Source of the DNA: Zygnema cylindricum | Taxonomy: Eukaryota > Streptophyta > Zygnematophyceae > Zygnematales > Zygnemataceae | Length of the DNA: 64,000 bases | Assembly (NCBI GenBank): GCA_037447655.1 | Contig: JBBHKE010002900.1 | Coordinates: 1 to 64,000, forward strand | Direction of reading: 5' to 3' | Shown here: one piece after another, positions 44,721-55,300 of the stretch | Numbering within the stretch: position 1 is the stretch's first letter | How the letters are laid out: each line of letters opens with the position of its first letter | The notes under the pieces: model-generated | Seen by the model: only the letters and a program-made list of their open reading frames with translations | Told to the model about the DNA's origin: nothing | Database searches by the model: none | Program-made: the position numbers and the translations under genes

Positions 44721-45902
44721 TGTTGATATTTGTGTATTTTCTAGGTCTATAATAGGATAGAAAAAGGCAGAGGCAGTCTGCCTCTAACTCCCCTCTCCAA
44801 GCCCCCACACTTGTTGTAGTCACTGAAGGCTGGATAGGGAGCAAGAGCCATGACTGCCTAAGCTCTCTAGAGAAGACAGGGGGTAAATTAGTAAGACTTA
44901 CCAAAAGGTATTTGACGGACCCAGGAATTGATCCTGGTAGCTACCGTCCGTCAATCCGCCGTTAGCCGGTGACTTTATCCATTTAGACAAGAGTTGGTAT
45001 TACGACGTATGGGGTTTGACAATTATTTAAATAGTTACACGTAGACTAGTTCATTTAACTGGAAATATATACGTATTGCATAGATAAAGTTATAGATAGT
45101 ACGGAGTACAAATTTATTTATTGAAATGGATATCGCGCATTTGGTTCGCCCGCGAAACAAATATCGCGCGTCTATTTTCAACGGCTAGAAATGTAGCCAG
45201 ATTTGATCGGACGGCCACGATAGGCGCCGCGATCGCGGGATATGTACTTTTGGCGGTTTGCGGTCATCGCCACATAGGATGACACATGGCACGTCAACAT
45301 TCGATTGTGGCGACACCGAAGATTTCGGGAACAAATAGATATATGACATGTGCTGACAATTCAGCCATATCGTACGATTGTCGTACACAAAGTACACAGG
45401 CACCTGTACTTATCAGTACGGTACACTGAAGTGATTGGTGCCGTACGTCAGTAGATAGGGTCTTAGAGTGAGAATAGGACTTAGAATATTTTGAGTAGGT
45501 AGTCGCCTCTCCCAGAGAGCATCTTATATAAATGGCTAACTTTGGGCAACCATAACTATCAAATTACTTGACCATTTTCAGTGATTCTTTTTGTTGCGGA
45601 CTCAAGGGAGTCCAGGCTATACAAGGGTGTAGTCGGTCAGAGTTTTTGTCTGCCAGGGTGGCTGCATTTCAAAGGGAAAGTCAAAGTGGGTGAATGTGTC
45701 CAAAACTTATATTCTAACTTTGCATTCTGTGGTGGAACTAACCACACAGAAAGTGTTATTTCACAAGGGTGAATCTATATTTGGGTTCTGATTTTCAAGG
45801 GGTCAGTCATTTAGGTTTATATCAAGTTAGGAGTCGGCACTATCTAGATTAGCTTCTTTGTATCTGCTTACTCTGAGGGCCAAAGGAGGTCGTAGAGTTT
45901 CA
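44721..45902 (+). repeat. TR-GAG 5' LTR (1182 bp)
   Basis: Contains GC-rich palindromic sequence (GCCGCGATCGCGG, about 45226-45238) and, at 44912-44995, a tRNA-like antisense segment listed separately. A TATA-like TTATATAAAT lies at about 45522. Confidence 0.92.
44912..44995 (-). other. tRNA-like segment within the TR-GAG LTR (antisense)
   Basis: TTGACGGAC (44912-44920) pairs perfectly with GTCCGTCAA (44946-44954), enclosing CCAGGA/TCCTGG arms. On the minus strand a TCTAAATGGATAAAG segment resembles the A box and D loop of tRNA-Arg, and GGATCAATTCC resembles a B box. It is not a complete tRNA cloverleaf. It may be a SINE-like remnant or a structured RNA element. Confidence 0.3.
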
Positions 45903-45906
45903 GATT

Positions 45907-46931
45907 ATGGGCCCACAATCTAAGGTGCCTATGTTCGATGGAAGAAACTTCACTTATTGGGAGTTTACTATAGAGGGATTGCTTTTCGAGAAGCGTTTAT
46001 GGGGAATTGTTTCGGGACAAGTGAGATGTCCACCACCTGGCTTTGGAGGAGCTTACTATGGAGAATCATCTTAGGCTGCCCAGAATATCAACCGGAGTTT
46101 AGATGCAACGGAAGGTGAACCGAAAAACCGTTCCGGGATGAAGAAATATTGGAGAAGGAAAAAATGACACCTATGGTGAGGGGAGCTAGGCTCTCAACTA
46201 TAGTACCACTTGTAGGGATTAAAACTGAAGAAAATGACAGAAAAATATGGGAATACAAAAACACTATAGCAAAACATCTCATACTTAGATACGTGTCTAA
46301 GTCCATAGCTATCACTCTTTTAAGTCTAACCAAGTCTTCAGAGATATGGGAAGCACTAATTCAGATTTATAAGAGTGAGACAATTCAGAGGCAGCAATTA
46401 GTAAAACAGGAAATAGAGGCCTATGTTTATAAAGGCGGTAGCATGATAGAGTTTTGCAATGATATTGCTGCTTTATATGTTGAGCTTACTAGTGCGGGAT
46501 ATGTAGAATCAGAGGAGAGTAAGATTAATACATTACTTGTGAAACTCCCAGACGAGTACGAAAACATCATTTGTCGTATGCAGGCAATGGATGGCTCCTC
46601 ATGGACTTGGAGCTTTACCATGGAGATAATTTTTGTGAGGGAAAGCACTTTGGAGCTTCGTAGGGGAAGGGACAGGGTCAATGCATTTTCAGCTGGTGGT
46701 GATTGGCGGAAGCGTGATGAGAGGAACGGTGGTGACGAGCAGAAGCGTGATGAGAGGAACGGTGGTGACGAGCGGAAGTGTGATGAGAGGAAGAAAGACA
46801 AAGGTAAACCTTATCGGAACTTTGGTGGAAAGAGAGGGAGAGGAAAAGAAAGGGGAGCTTTGAAAAAGTGGGTTTGCTTCTTTTGTAGGGAATCGGGTCA
46901 TTACATAGAGGAATGCCCTTGTTTAGAATAA
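45907..46931 (+). pseudogene. gag: TR-GAG Gag (copia type), frameshifted
   Basis: An ATG only four bases inside the LTR starts MGPQSKVPMFDGRNFTYWEF, a DUF4219-like N-terminus (FDGxNYxxWxxxM...LW). This frame stops at 46072. The rest, in another frame (46149-46931), has the UBN2-type Gag region (SSEIWEALIQIYKSE, VKQEIEAYVYKGGSMIEFCN, INTLLVKLPDEYENI), a basic repeat region (RDERNGGDE units) and one CCHC knuckle CFFCRESGHYIEEC near 46878-46919. It ends in TAA 46929. It would package RNA of this element or be co-packaged by autonomous relatives. Confidence 0.8.
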
Positions 46932-47696
46932 CTTAGAAGTTGGAATGTGGATGAGGAGGACGAAGGGGAAGAGGAGAAAGAAGATGAATATATTTTAGAG
47001 CTTCTCCGGATTAGTAAAATGGGGAAGAGAGAAGAGCACACATAAATTTCACGAAAGCAACAATCTGCTTTTGGAGGTATAACGGAAGTAAAGAGAGAGG
47101 AGATACTTGAGAGAGTTCAAAATATTGAGGATAGTTTCATAGATATTTTGGAAACAGAAAATTGGTCGGAAAGGGAGACCTCAACGGATTCTGAGGAAAG
47201 GGGAGAAGTGAAACTAGGAGTTTTTAAAGATAAAGGAGAAGAGGAATATTTAACGAAAGGTTTAGGGGAGGAGAAATACTTATTCGGAATAAATTTAGAA
47301 AGAGAAAGTGGAAAGAAATCCATGGGAGAGAGTGAGGAAAGTTCAATTTTTGCGGGTAATGGGTTAGACATCGCTTAAGGGAGTGATGGTATTTATGAAG
47401 GTGTGCATGTAAAAGGGTTAGCATCTGGGTGTATGTTGCAGATTGGAGATGGGGTTGGCTGTTTGGATCGCAAGAGGGAAATCGGTTTGTGTGTGGATGA
47501 AAAAGTGATGAGGTGGATAAAATCTTTGCTCGGATTTATAAAAAGTGAGATGTTAAATAAAATGTGTGATGTAATTATTATTTCAGGTCATATAATGCAC
47601 TGTGTTAAATACTTAACGTTTATGAAAAGAAAAGGAAAAAGGAAAAATAAAAAGAAAAAGGGGAGGGGGAGTTTGTTTACTTTTTGTGGAAGTTGA
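46932..47696 (+). pseudogene. Post-Gag reading in the Gag frame, unknown tail
   Basis: The Gag frame stays open beyond its stop for about 255 codons, broken only by TAA at 46929, 47043 and 47376. It is first acidic (DEEDEGEEEKEDEYILELL, ERETSTDSEERGEVK), then mixed (LASGCMLQIGDGVGCLDRK, VMRWIKSLLGFIKSEMLN), and ends with a lysine cluster (KRKGKRKNKKKKGRG) that could be a nuclear signal or merely the purine-rich tract. It resembles no pol domain I know. Few stops over this length in an AT-rich region suggest former coding function. Confidence 0.45.
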
Positions 47697-47803
47697 AATG
47701 GAAAAAAACTAGAAAATAATGGGAGTGTTGATATTTGTGTATTTTTAATGTCTGTAATAGGATAGAAAAAGGCAGAGGTAGTCTGCCTCTAACTCCCCTC
47801 TCC

Positions 47804-48473
47804 TGTTAGGATTTACAATGTTAGAATCTACGTCTACATAATGTTGGTTCGTAGTTAGTGTGGCATAGATTTTGTCGCGTGTCAGTTTTATTTGATTTGG
47901 TCGTGCGTCGGTTCGCGTATTTTGGTTTTGTTTCGTTTAGTTTGATTTGGTATTTCGTGCGTGTACGTTTCGCGTGTACGCGATTTGATTTGATTTGATT
48001 TATTTTGTTTCGTTTGATTTCTAGATTAGTACTTAAAGAAGTTTCGTTTCGCACGACGTACGTCTAGTAGTTTTGTTTTGCGTAAGTTAAGTTAGTCGTA
48101 CATGACTTTGTCAGTTTTGTTTCTAGTAGTTCCACTTTGCGTTGTACCATATTTGCGTCTAAGTTCATTTAAAAACTTTTAGAAATAGTGTTCTAGATTA
48201 TTTCTGTGGCTAAGTTAAAAAGCCATCGTGTAAGTTAATAGTATAACAATTAGGAATCAATCAAGAGTCAATTAAGGAGGAATGAATTAAGAGACGTGTA
48301 ATGTTTAAGGATTGAGTTAATATGAGTTTATATTATTGTGTATTTAATTTCTCTCTATCTTGGATTATGCACTTTTGATGTGTTGTAATGTTTGATTTCA
48401 TTTTAATGTCGCTTCCGCATTGAGACATTTAAGTATTTGTGAGCGCATTCCGATTGACTCTTACATCCTATCA
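47804..48473 (+). repeat. Copia 5' LTR (670 bp)
   Basis: Rich in TTTCGTTT and CGCGTGTACG motifs; contains a short (GATTT)n-like run near 47983-48003. Ends immediately before the primer site. Confidence 0.95.
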
Positions 48474-48475
48474 TT

Positions 48476-48488
48476 TGGTATCAGAGCA
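48476..48488 (+). other. Copia primer binding site
   Basis: TGGTATCAGAGCA, complementary to plant initiator tRNA-Met, two bases after the LTR. Confidence 0.93.
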
Positions 48489-48535
48489 GTGTTTATTTAG
48501 ATTGGAGTTAAGAATTGATTAAGAGTTTATAAGTG

Positions 48536-49639
48536 ATGGTGGAGGAATACTCCGCAAAGAGAGAAGACACTGAAGTCACTTTTGGAGTTGGAGAATCGGA
48601 GAAGTTATCAATGGCGAAGGAGAGTCTCACAATTCAGTTTGATCCAACGACTATGGAGGAACTTTACGAATTTCTAAAGGCAAAAAGAGAAGGACAATCT
48701 TTCGGTAAAACTCTTACCTTTGGGGGCAATTCAGATGTTGAGAGTTATAAGAATAGTAAAAAGGGCAAAATGAAAGTACCTTTTTATGATGATGATGATG
48801 AGTCGAGTTCAGATGAAGAGTTAGATTATAAGGTGTCGTCTAAGACTATCATTTTTAATGGAAATAGTTATCCGGTATCGAAGAGATATATTCAAGGAAC
48901 CTTTACTCCAAAGAAATTGTGGAAAATACTTACAGGAGAAGAGAAAAGACCATTTGATAAAAAAGGAAGGAAAAAGTGGGATACTAAAGATATGGCAGCT
49001 ATGACTGCATTACTTCACAGTAGTAGTAGTTCGGTTCATGAGCATATGTTAACTCATGATACCGCTAATGCTTGTTGGACCCATCTACAAAATTTGTATG
49101 AGAAAGGATTCCCCACTAAATCTAATTATGTATTTCAGGACTTTATTCAGTTTAGGATGAAGAGTAATGAGTAGATTAATGATGCTCTAAAAATATTTAA
49201 TATTTTGATAGAGCAGTTGAATAGCGCAGGAAAGTTTTCCCCTGAAGATGAAAAAGTATTTGTGTTTCTAAATGGATTACCATCTAAGTTTGATGTTACA
49301 GTAGAAGTTATAAGATCTACAGAGAAACCCACTTTTGATTTTTCTATTAACTTTCTAAAAGGTGCAGAAAAGAGTAAAGAGAAATATGGTAGAGGATTTG
49401 GAAATGGCAATGTAAACCTCACTGACACGTCTGAGGTATATTCTCTACGTGGTCGTGGAGGTAGAGGAAGGTTTAGATCAAGAGGGGGTAGAAACAATTT
49501 TCAGTATTCAGGATTTGGAAGAGGTTATAGCGATGAAGGTGATGTAAGTCATGTTACTTGTTATAAGTGTAATAAGGAAGGACATATGGCTACTAACTGT
49601 CCAGATAGGGAAAAGCAATGCAATATTTTTCGGAAATAG
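48536..49639 (+). pseudogene. gag: Copia Gag with internal stop
   Basis: ATG 48536 opens a frame to 49174; TAG at 49172 interrupts it and the same frame reopens to 49639. The UBN2-type region includes KKWDTKDMAAMTALLHSS, CWTHLQNLYEKG and, after the stop, KVFVFLNGLPSKFDV. A Gly/Arg-rich basic stretch (RGRGGRGRFRSRGG) precedes a CCHC knuckle CYKCNKEGHMATNC (about 49559-49600). A second knuckle is destroyed: its second Cys is Phe and a TAG lies before GHVSAQC. Non-functional. Confidence 0.85.
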
Positions 49640-49827
49640 GGACATGTTAGTGCTCAATGTTATCAACGAAATGGAGGTGGATCATCTTACTATTCGGAAA
49701 GATGAAGAAATCGAGGTGGACGTCGAGGACGAGGTCGTGGAAGATTTGGACAATCACGTGAGGAGCCCATCAAACCCACTATACAAATTTTCATGACGAC
49801 CAAGGCGATAAGTCTCGAAACTTTTCT

Positions 49828-50900
49828 ATGATAATGAAAGAAGATGGAAATGTTGATGTCAATTCTGCAAATTCCGCATGTGAGAGTCAAACTTATAAAG
49901 ATTGGATAGTTGATTCAAGAGCAACTCATCATGTTTGTAGTGATTTAAGTTTCTTTACAGATTTGAGAAAGCTTACAGTTCCTAAGAATATTACAATAGC
50001 TAGTGGACATGTTGTTCCGATAGATACAGTGGGAACTGTCAGATTAGATTTACCTGTCAAGAATATGAATGGTCATGTTGTTGTAAGGAAAGTGAATTTG
50101 AACAATACTTTGTGTTTTCCTGATGGAGTTGTAAACCTTGTTAGTGTTCCACAGATACAGAAGAATGGTGGTAGAGTAATCTCGTTTGAAAATGGAAGAA
50201 TAGTTTTCCAAGATAGAGAAGGGAATCAATTTGGAGAAGGTTATGTAAATGATTGTATGCAAAGTAAGTTAAAATGGATTAGACCACAGGAAAATCAGAA
50301 ATCAGTAATTTCAGTCAATGTTGTAAGTTCTGAAAGAGGAGATCTAAGTTTATGGCATCATAGACTTTGTCATACTTCTAAGTCTAATATAAAGAATATG
50401 ATGAAAAGTGGAGCAGTAAGAGGATTAGAATGTGTTTCCAGAGAGAAAGTTCAAGGTTGTAATGGTTGTAGCAAAAGGAAACATATTAGAAAACCTCATC
50501 CTGTAAAAGATGTAAAGTATAGAGCTAGTGCTCCTCTTAAGCTTGTTCATGTAGACTTATGTGGAGACGTCAAACCAGTAAGTCTAGGAGGACATAAGTA
50601 TATCTTTGTAATTGTGGATGATTATAGTCGAAAGAGTTGGGTATATTTGTTCAAACATAAGTCAAAAGCGTTATATAAGTTTCGAGAATTTGTTGTAATA
50701 GCTGAGAGAAACAGATATAAAGTTAAAAGCAGTTAGATCAGATAATAGAGGAGAATTTGTTGCTTTTAAAAGTTTTTGTCAAAAAAGAGGGATTAAGCAG
50801 CAATTTACGGCTGCATACTCACCTGAGTCTAATGGAGTTGCTGAGAGAAAAAATAGGACTCTTCAAGTGACGGTTAGAGCTATGTAACATAGCACTAAAC
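49828..50900 (+). pseudogene. pol: Copia protease, pre-integrase and integrase
   Basis: The frame at 49828-50736 contains the protease WIVDSRATHHVC, where the catalytic DSG is DSR (AGA at 49918), so it is inactive. Then LWHHRLCHTS and CNGCSKRK form the HHCC integrase domain, followed by LVHVDLCGD and FVIVDDYSRKSW. A frameshift near 50736 moves the core to another frame: RSDNRGEFVAF (second Asp), then YSPESNGVAERKNRTL (catalytic Glu). A TAG follows at 50886. All three catalytic integrase residues are still readable across the break. Confidence 0.85.
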
Positions 50901-50905
50901 ATATT

Positions 50906-51990
50906 GTGAGGTTTTGGGGCGAAGCTGTTCTTACAGCTAATTACATTTGTAACAGAAGACTAACTTCGGTTTCTGGAGATAAGACGCCTAAAGAATTGTG
51001 GAGTGGCAAGATTCCATCTGTTCGTACATTTTCAGATTTAGGTGTTTATGTGAAAGGAGAAGGAGTTGATCAAATTATTTTCAGTGTGTATGTTGATGAT
51101 TTTATAATGATTTCAGATAGTCTTGAAAGGATTCAGAAATTGAAATGTTTTCTTAGTAAGTTCTTCAAAGTTACAGATTTAGGAGAAGCAACGTACATTC
51201 TTGGTATTGAGGTGATAAGAGATGAATTTAGTCAGGAACAATACTGTAAGGAAGTCTTAGCTAAGTTCTCTATGTTGAATGCTAAGCCTTTATGTACACC
51301 TTTGGATCCTAGAGTTCAGTTGAGTAAAGCAAAAAGTGAGCCAACAATTGATGTACCTTATAGAGAAGCAGTTGGTTGTTTGATGTATCTTAGTGTTGGA
51401 ACTAGACCAGATATTTCAGCTGCTGTTAGTATTGTGAGTAAGTATTGTCAAGCACCTAAGAAGTGTCATTGGGAGAGTGTTAAAAGAATTTTTAGATATT
51501 TGGTTGGAACTTTAAGTTATGGTTTAGTTTATAAGGCGAATTCAGAGTTAGATTGTTTTGGATATTGCGATTACGATTATGGTGGAAACTTCGACAAGGA
51601 AAGTCAACATCCGCTTACGCTTTCGTATTATGTGGAGCTGCAATTTCGTGGAGTTCGAGACTTCAACCTACGGTGGCCTTGAGTTCGACGGAGGCCGAAC
51701 ACATGGCGGCTTGCCATGCTGCCAAAGCTTCAATTTGGTTAAGAGAGATGTTAAGTGAGTTGGGAATTATCATTAAGTGTATGAGGTTATTTTCAGATAG
51801 TATGTCTAGCATTGCATTGGCTAAGAATCCAGTGTTTCATAAGAGGACTAAGCATATTAGGATTCAGTGGCATTTTGTGAGAGACTTAGTAAATGCTGGT
51901 GAGATTGAGTTTATTTTTGTACCAACAGGTGACAAGCAGCTGACATATTAACTAAAGTTGCTATGTATGATGTCTTTGTGAAAGGAAGGC
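50906..51990 (+). pseudogene. Copia RT (truncated) and RNase H
   Basis: The integrase tail (AVLTANYICNRRL, KTPKELWSGKIPSVRTF) runs at about 51050-51060 directly into RT: FSVYVDDFIMISDS (catalytic DD 51095-51100). The RT fingers and first catalytic Asp are missing, a deletion of several hundred bp. RT then continues (DLGEATYILGIEVIRDEF, LCTPLDPRVQLSK, SVGTRPDISAAVSIVSKYCQ). After a frameshift at about 51600, RNase H reads ALSSTEAEHMAACHAAKASI and TKHIRIQWHFVRD; it ends near 51990 (GDKQLTY, a stop, then a KGRPKLGLI-like tail). Confidence 0.85.
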
Positions 51991-52053
51991 CTAAGTTAGG
52001 ATTAATTTGAGTTTGATTAAGAGTTGGTATAGATTCAACATTGAGAGGGGGAT

Positions 52054-52723
52054 TGTTAGGATTTACAATGTTAGAATCTACGTCTACGTAATGTTGGTTC
52101 GTAGTTAGTGTGGCATAGATTTTGTCGCGCGTCAGTTTCATTTGATTTGGTCGTGCGTCGGTTCGCGTATTTTGGTTTTGTTTCGTTTAGTTTGATTTGG
52201 TATTTCGTGCGTGTACGTTTCGCGTGTACGCGATTTGATTTGATTTGATTTATTTTGTTTCGTTTGATTTCTAGATTAGTACTTCAAGAAGTTTCGTTTC
52301 GCACGACGTACGTCTAGTAGTTTCGTTTTGCGTAAGTTAAGTTAGTCGTACATGACTTTGTCAGTTTTGTTTTTAGTAGTTTCACTTTGCGTTGTACCAT
52401 ATTTGCGTCTAAGTTCATTTAGAAACTTCTAGAAATAGTGTTCTAGATTATTTCTGTGGCTAAGTTAAAAAGCCATCGTGTAAGTTAATAGTATAACAAT
52501 TAGGAATCAATCAAGAGTCAATTAAGGAGGAATGAATTAAGAGAAGTGTAATGTTTAAGGATTGGGTTAATATGAGTTTATATTATTGAGTATTTAATTT
52601 CTCTCTATCTTGGATTATGCGCTTTTGATGTGTTGTAATGTTTGATTTCATTTTAATGTCGCTTCCGCATTGAGACATTTAAGTATTTGTGAGCGCATTC
52701 CGATTGACTCTTACATCCTATCA
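52054..52723 (+). repeat. Copia 3' LTR (670 bp)
   Basis: Same length as the 5' LTR, preceded by a purine tract (TTGAGAGGGGGAT, 52041-52053). Confidence 0.95.
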
Positions 52724-52728
52724 TCTCC

Positions 52729-53832
52729 AAACCCCCACACTTGTTGTTGTCACTGAAGGCTGGATAAGGAGCTAGAACCATGACTGCCTAAGCTCTCTAG
52801 AGAAGACAAAGGGTAAATTAGTAAGACTTACCAAAAGGTAGTTGACGGATCCATGAATTGATCCTGGTACCTACCGTCTGTCAATCCGCCGTTAAAAGGT
52901 GACTTTATCCATTTAGACAAGAGCTGGTATTACGACGTATGGGGTTTGATAATTATTTAAATAGTTACACGTAGACTAGTTCATTTAACTGGAATTATAT
53001 ACATATTGCATAGATAAAGTTATGGATAGTACAGAGTACAGATTTACTTATTGAAACAGATACCGCGCATTTGGTTCGACCACAAAAAAAATACCGCGCG
53101 TCTATTTTCAACGGCTAGAAATGTAGTTGGATTTGATCGGATGGCCACGATAGGCGCCGCGATCGCGGGATATGTGCTTTTGGCGGTTTGCGGTCATCGC
53201 CACATAGGATGACACATGGCACGTCAATATTGGATTGCGGCGACACCGGAGATTACGGGAACAAATAGATATATGACATGTGTTGACATTTCAGCCATAT
53301 CGTACGATTGTCGTACAGAAAGTACACCGGCACCTGTACTTATCTGTACGGTACAGTGAAGTGATTGGTGCCGTACGTCAGTAGATAGGGTCTTAGAGTG
53401 AGAATAGGACTTAGAATATTTTGAGTAGGTAGTCGCCTCTCCCAGAGAGCATCTTGTATAAATGGCTAGCTTTGGGCAGCCATAACTATCAGATTACTTG
53501 ACCATTTTCAGTGATTCTTTTTGTTGCGGACTCAGGGGAGTCCATGCTATACAAGGGTGTAGTCGGTGAGAGTTTTTGTCTGCCAGGGTGGCTGCATTTC
53601 AAAGGGAAAGTCAAAGTGGGTGAATGTGTCCAAAACTTATATTCTAACTTTGCATTCTGTGGTGGAACTAACCACAAAGAAAGTGTTATTTCACAGGGGT
53701 GAATCTATATTTGGGTTCTGATTGTCAAGGGGTCAGTCATTTGGGTTTATATCAAGTTAGGAGTCAGCACTATCTAGAGTAGCTTCTTTGGATCTGCTTA
53801 CTCTGAGGACCAGTCGAGGTCTCAGAGTTTCA
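52729..53832 (+). repeat. TR-GAG 3' LTR, part right of the nested copia
   Basis: Continues 47726-47803. The tRNA-like stem in the left LTR has decayed here (substitutions in both arms), while the A-box-like part is kept. Confidence 0.93.
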
Positions 53833-54009
53833 TGGCTTACTTTTATGATTGGAACACCTATTTTATTTCGAGTTATGTGTTCTATTGTACATCAATTGGC
53901 TTTGGTTTAATTGTTTGATTGAAATATCTTTTTTATTTAGAGTATGATATTTTGAAGTGTTTATCAATATTGTTGATAAAAATCTTATTTGGGTTTGCTT
54001 TTGCTAATA

Positions 54010-55300
54010 TGTCCGACAATGGTTTAGCTTTTTTTTGCAATAGTGCTCTTCGTGGGCCAAGTGCTACTCTTGCTCCTTTCGGTATGACAATTCCAGTTGG
54101 TGCCAGTATGACTCCGAGTGCGAGTGGATCTTATTCTAGTAAGAATGTCATGACCTCTCACATTTTTAAAAGCTCTCCAAAAGCAAACGGTATTTTATAT
54201 AGTTTTGCCACTGAATTAGGAATGAAGTTGAAATCCTTAGTACTTGATGTAGCTACAACGATGTGGCCCACTGATGCTATCATTTCTTCAATCTTATATT
54301 TGATAAGTCCAATATATGCTCTAATGATAACAACAGTTTCATAGAATGCCAAATTGAGTGAAAAATTGTGGATGATGATCGAAAGAGGCGTGACTCTTAT
54401 TGAGAGAAGAATTGTAAATTGTAATCTAAAAAGGCATGACTTTTTTGAAACCATTTGTGGTGGCGCAGAGGGTGCTAGAAGGAGAAACTTACGTCACATT
54501 TAGTTGGGTTCCAATTATAATCAATTTTTTTTTTAAAGGATTGAAAAACGTGATTGACGACACTTTAATTAGGAATGTTGGGTATTTGACAATTCATAAA
54601 ATTGCAACCGAGATCGTTGCTAAAATTTGAACACTGTTTTGTACTCTATAGCTTGCAACCTTACCTATCAAAATGCTTATGACGTTTGCGTTGGACCGAA
54701 AGAGAAAAAACTTGTTTTTTTTGTCATCTTTAGACCAAGATAGAGTTGGTAATAAATATTGAATGGTATGTTGGAGAAGTTTGACGCCGAGGTCAAATGT
54801 TCTCAACAATTTAATGTTTGTGTCGATGGTAGAATGTTGGTAATTGCAAACATGTTTGTTGGGAAAGAGGTGCCTAGCGATGATGAGGATGAAGATGATG
54901 TTTTTTTTTTACCTTAAAAATGGAGGAACGGATTTCCTTGAAGTTTGAAATGGAAGGTGCTCTAAATTTTTTTGATTATGAACTCACTTGATACGAGTGT
55001 AAGGAGCATTTTCACCATGGAATTCAACTCTACAAGGATTTTAATATTTTGGAGCATTCTGAGAATGAGCTAGGGGACCCTTTGAAATGGTGGGCCGTAA
55101 AATGTGAGCTAGGGGACCCTTTGAAATGGTGGGCCGTAAAATGCCACTCGTTTCCAACAGTAAGCTTTTAAGGTCGAATATTTTTATCCATACTTGCTTC
55201 TTCGGCGTCTTTGAAGTGGGTATTTTCGGCTAGTGGTCAAAGTGCCACGACGAAACGAAAGAACTTTAGTCCAAAATTTGTTGAAACACTATAATTTTTA
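54010..55300 (+). pseudogene. hAT transposase, C-terminal two-thirds
   Basis: A 141-codon frame (53919-54344) contains LKSLVLDVATTMWPT, matching the KxLxLDVxTRWNST motif. Other frames give LKPFVVAQRVLEGETYVTFS, then a segment ending LFFLSSLDQDRVG, and the dimerisation domain DPLKWWAVKCHSFPTVSF and FLSILASSASLKWVFSASG (about 55075-55240). A 39-bp tandem duplication (55066-55143) disrupts this domain. Multiple stops. Plant hAT transposases act in the nucleus; this copy is dead. Confidence 0.7.
55066..55143. repeat. 39-bp tandem duplication in the hAT domain
   Basis: TGAGCTAGGGGACCCTTTGA and what follows repeats exactly once at 55105; copy 1 of the element (12.1 kb) has a single version. Confidence 0.95.

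Larger units (their letters stand above)
47804..52723 (+). mobile_element. Ty1/copia element nested in the TR-GAG 3' LTR
   Basis: 4920 bp with two 670-bp LTRs (47804-48473 and 52054-52723) starting TGTTAGGATT and ending CTATCA. The target duplication TCTCC is perfect (47799-47803 and 52724-52728). About 13 differences between LTRs by eye (about 2%). A canonical primer site follows the 5' LTR. The coding region has nonsense codons, a frameshift and a large deletion joining the integrase tail to the middle of RT. Confidence 0.95.
44721..53832 (+). mobile_element. TR-GAG-like non-autonomous LTR element with nested copia
   Basis: LTRs of exactly 1182 bp: left 44721-45902; right 47726-53832 once the 4925 bp of nested copia plus duplication are removed. 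Both start TGTTGATATTTGTG and end GTTTCA. A perfect target duplication TGGCT flanks them (44716-44720 and 53833-53837). The interior is only 1823 bp and encodes a copia-type Gag and an extra tail, with no protease, RT or integrase, the definition of a TR-GAG element (family knowledge). LTRs differ by about 6% by eye, so it is older than the copia inside it. Confidence 0.93.

Noticed and set aside
44912-44995. Functional tRNA gene
   Set aside because: No complete cloverleaf or proper acceptor stem, and the copy in the other LTR has lost the pairing.
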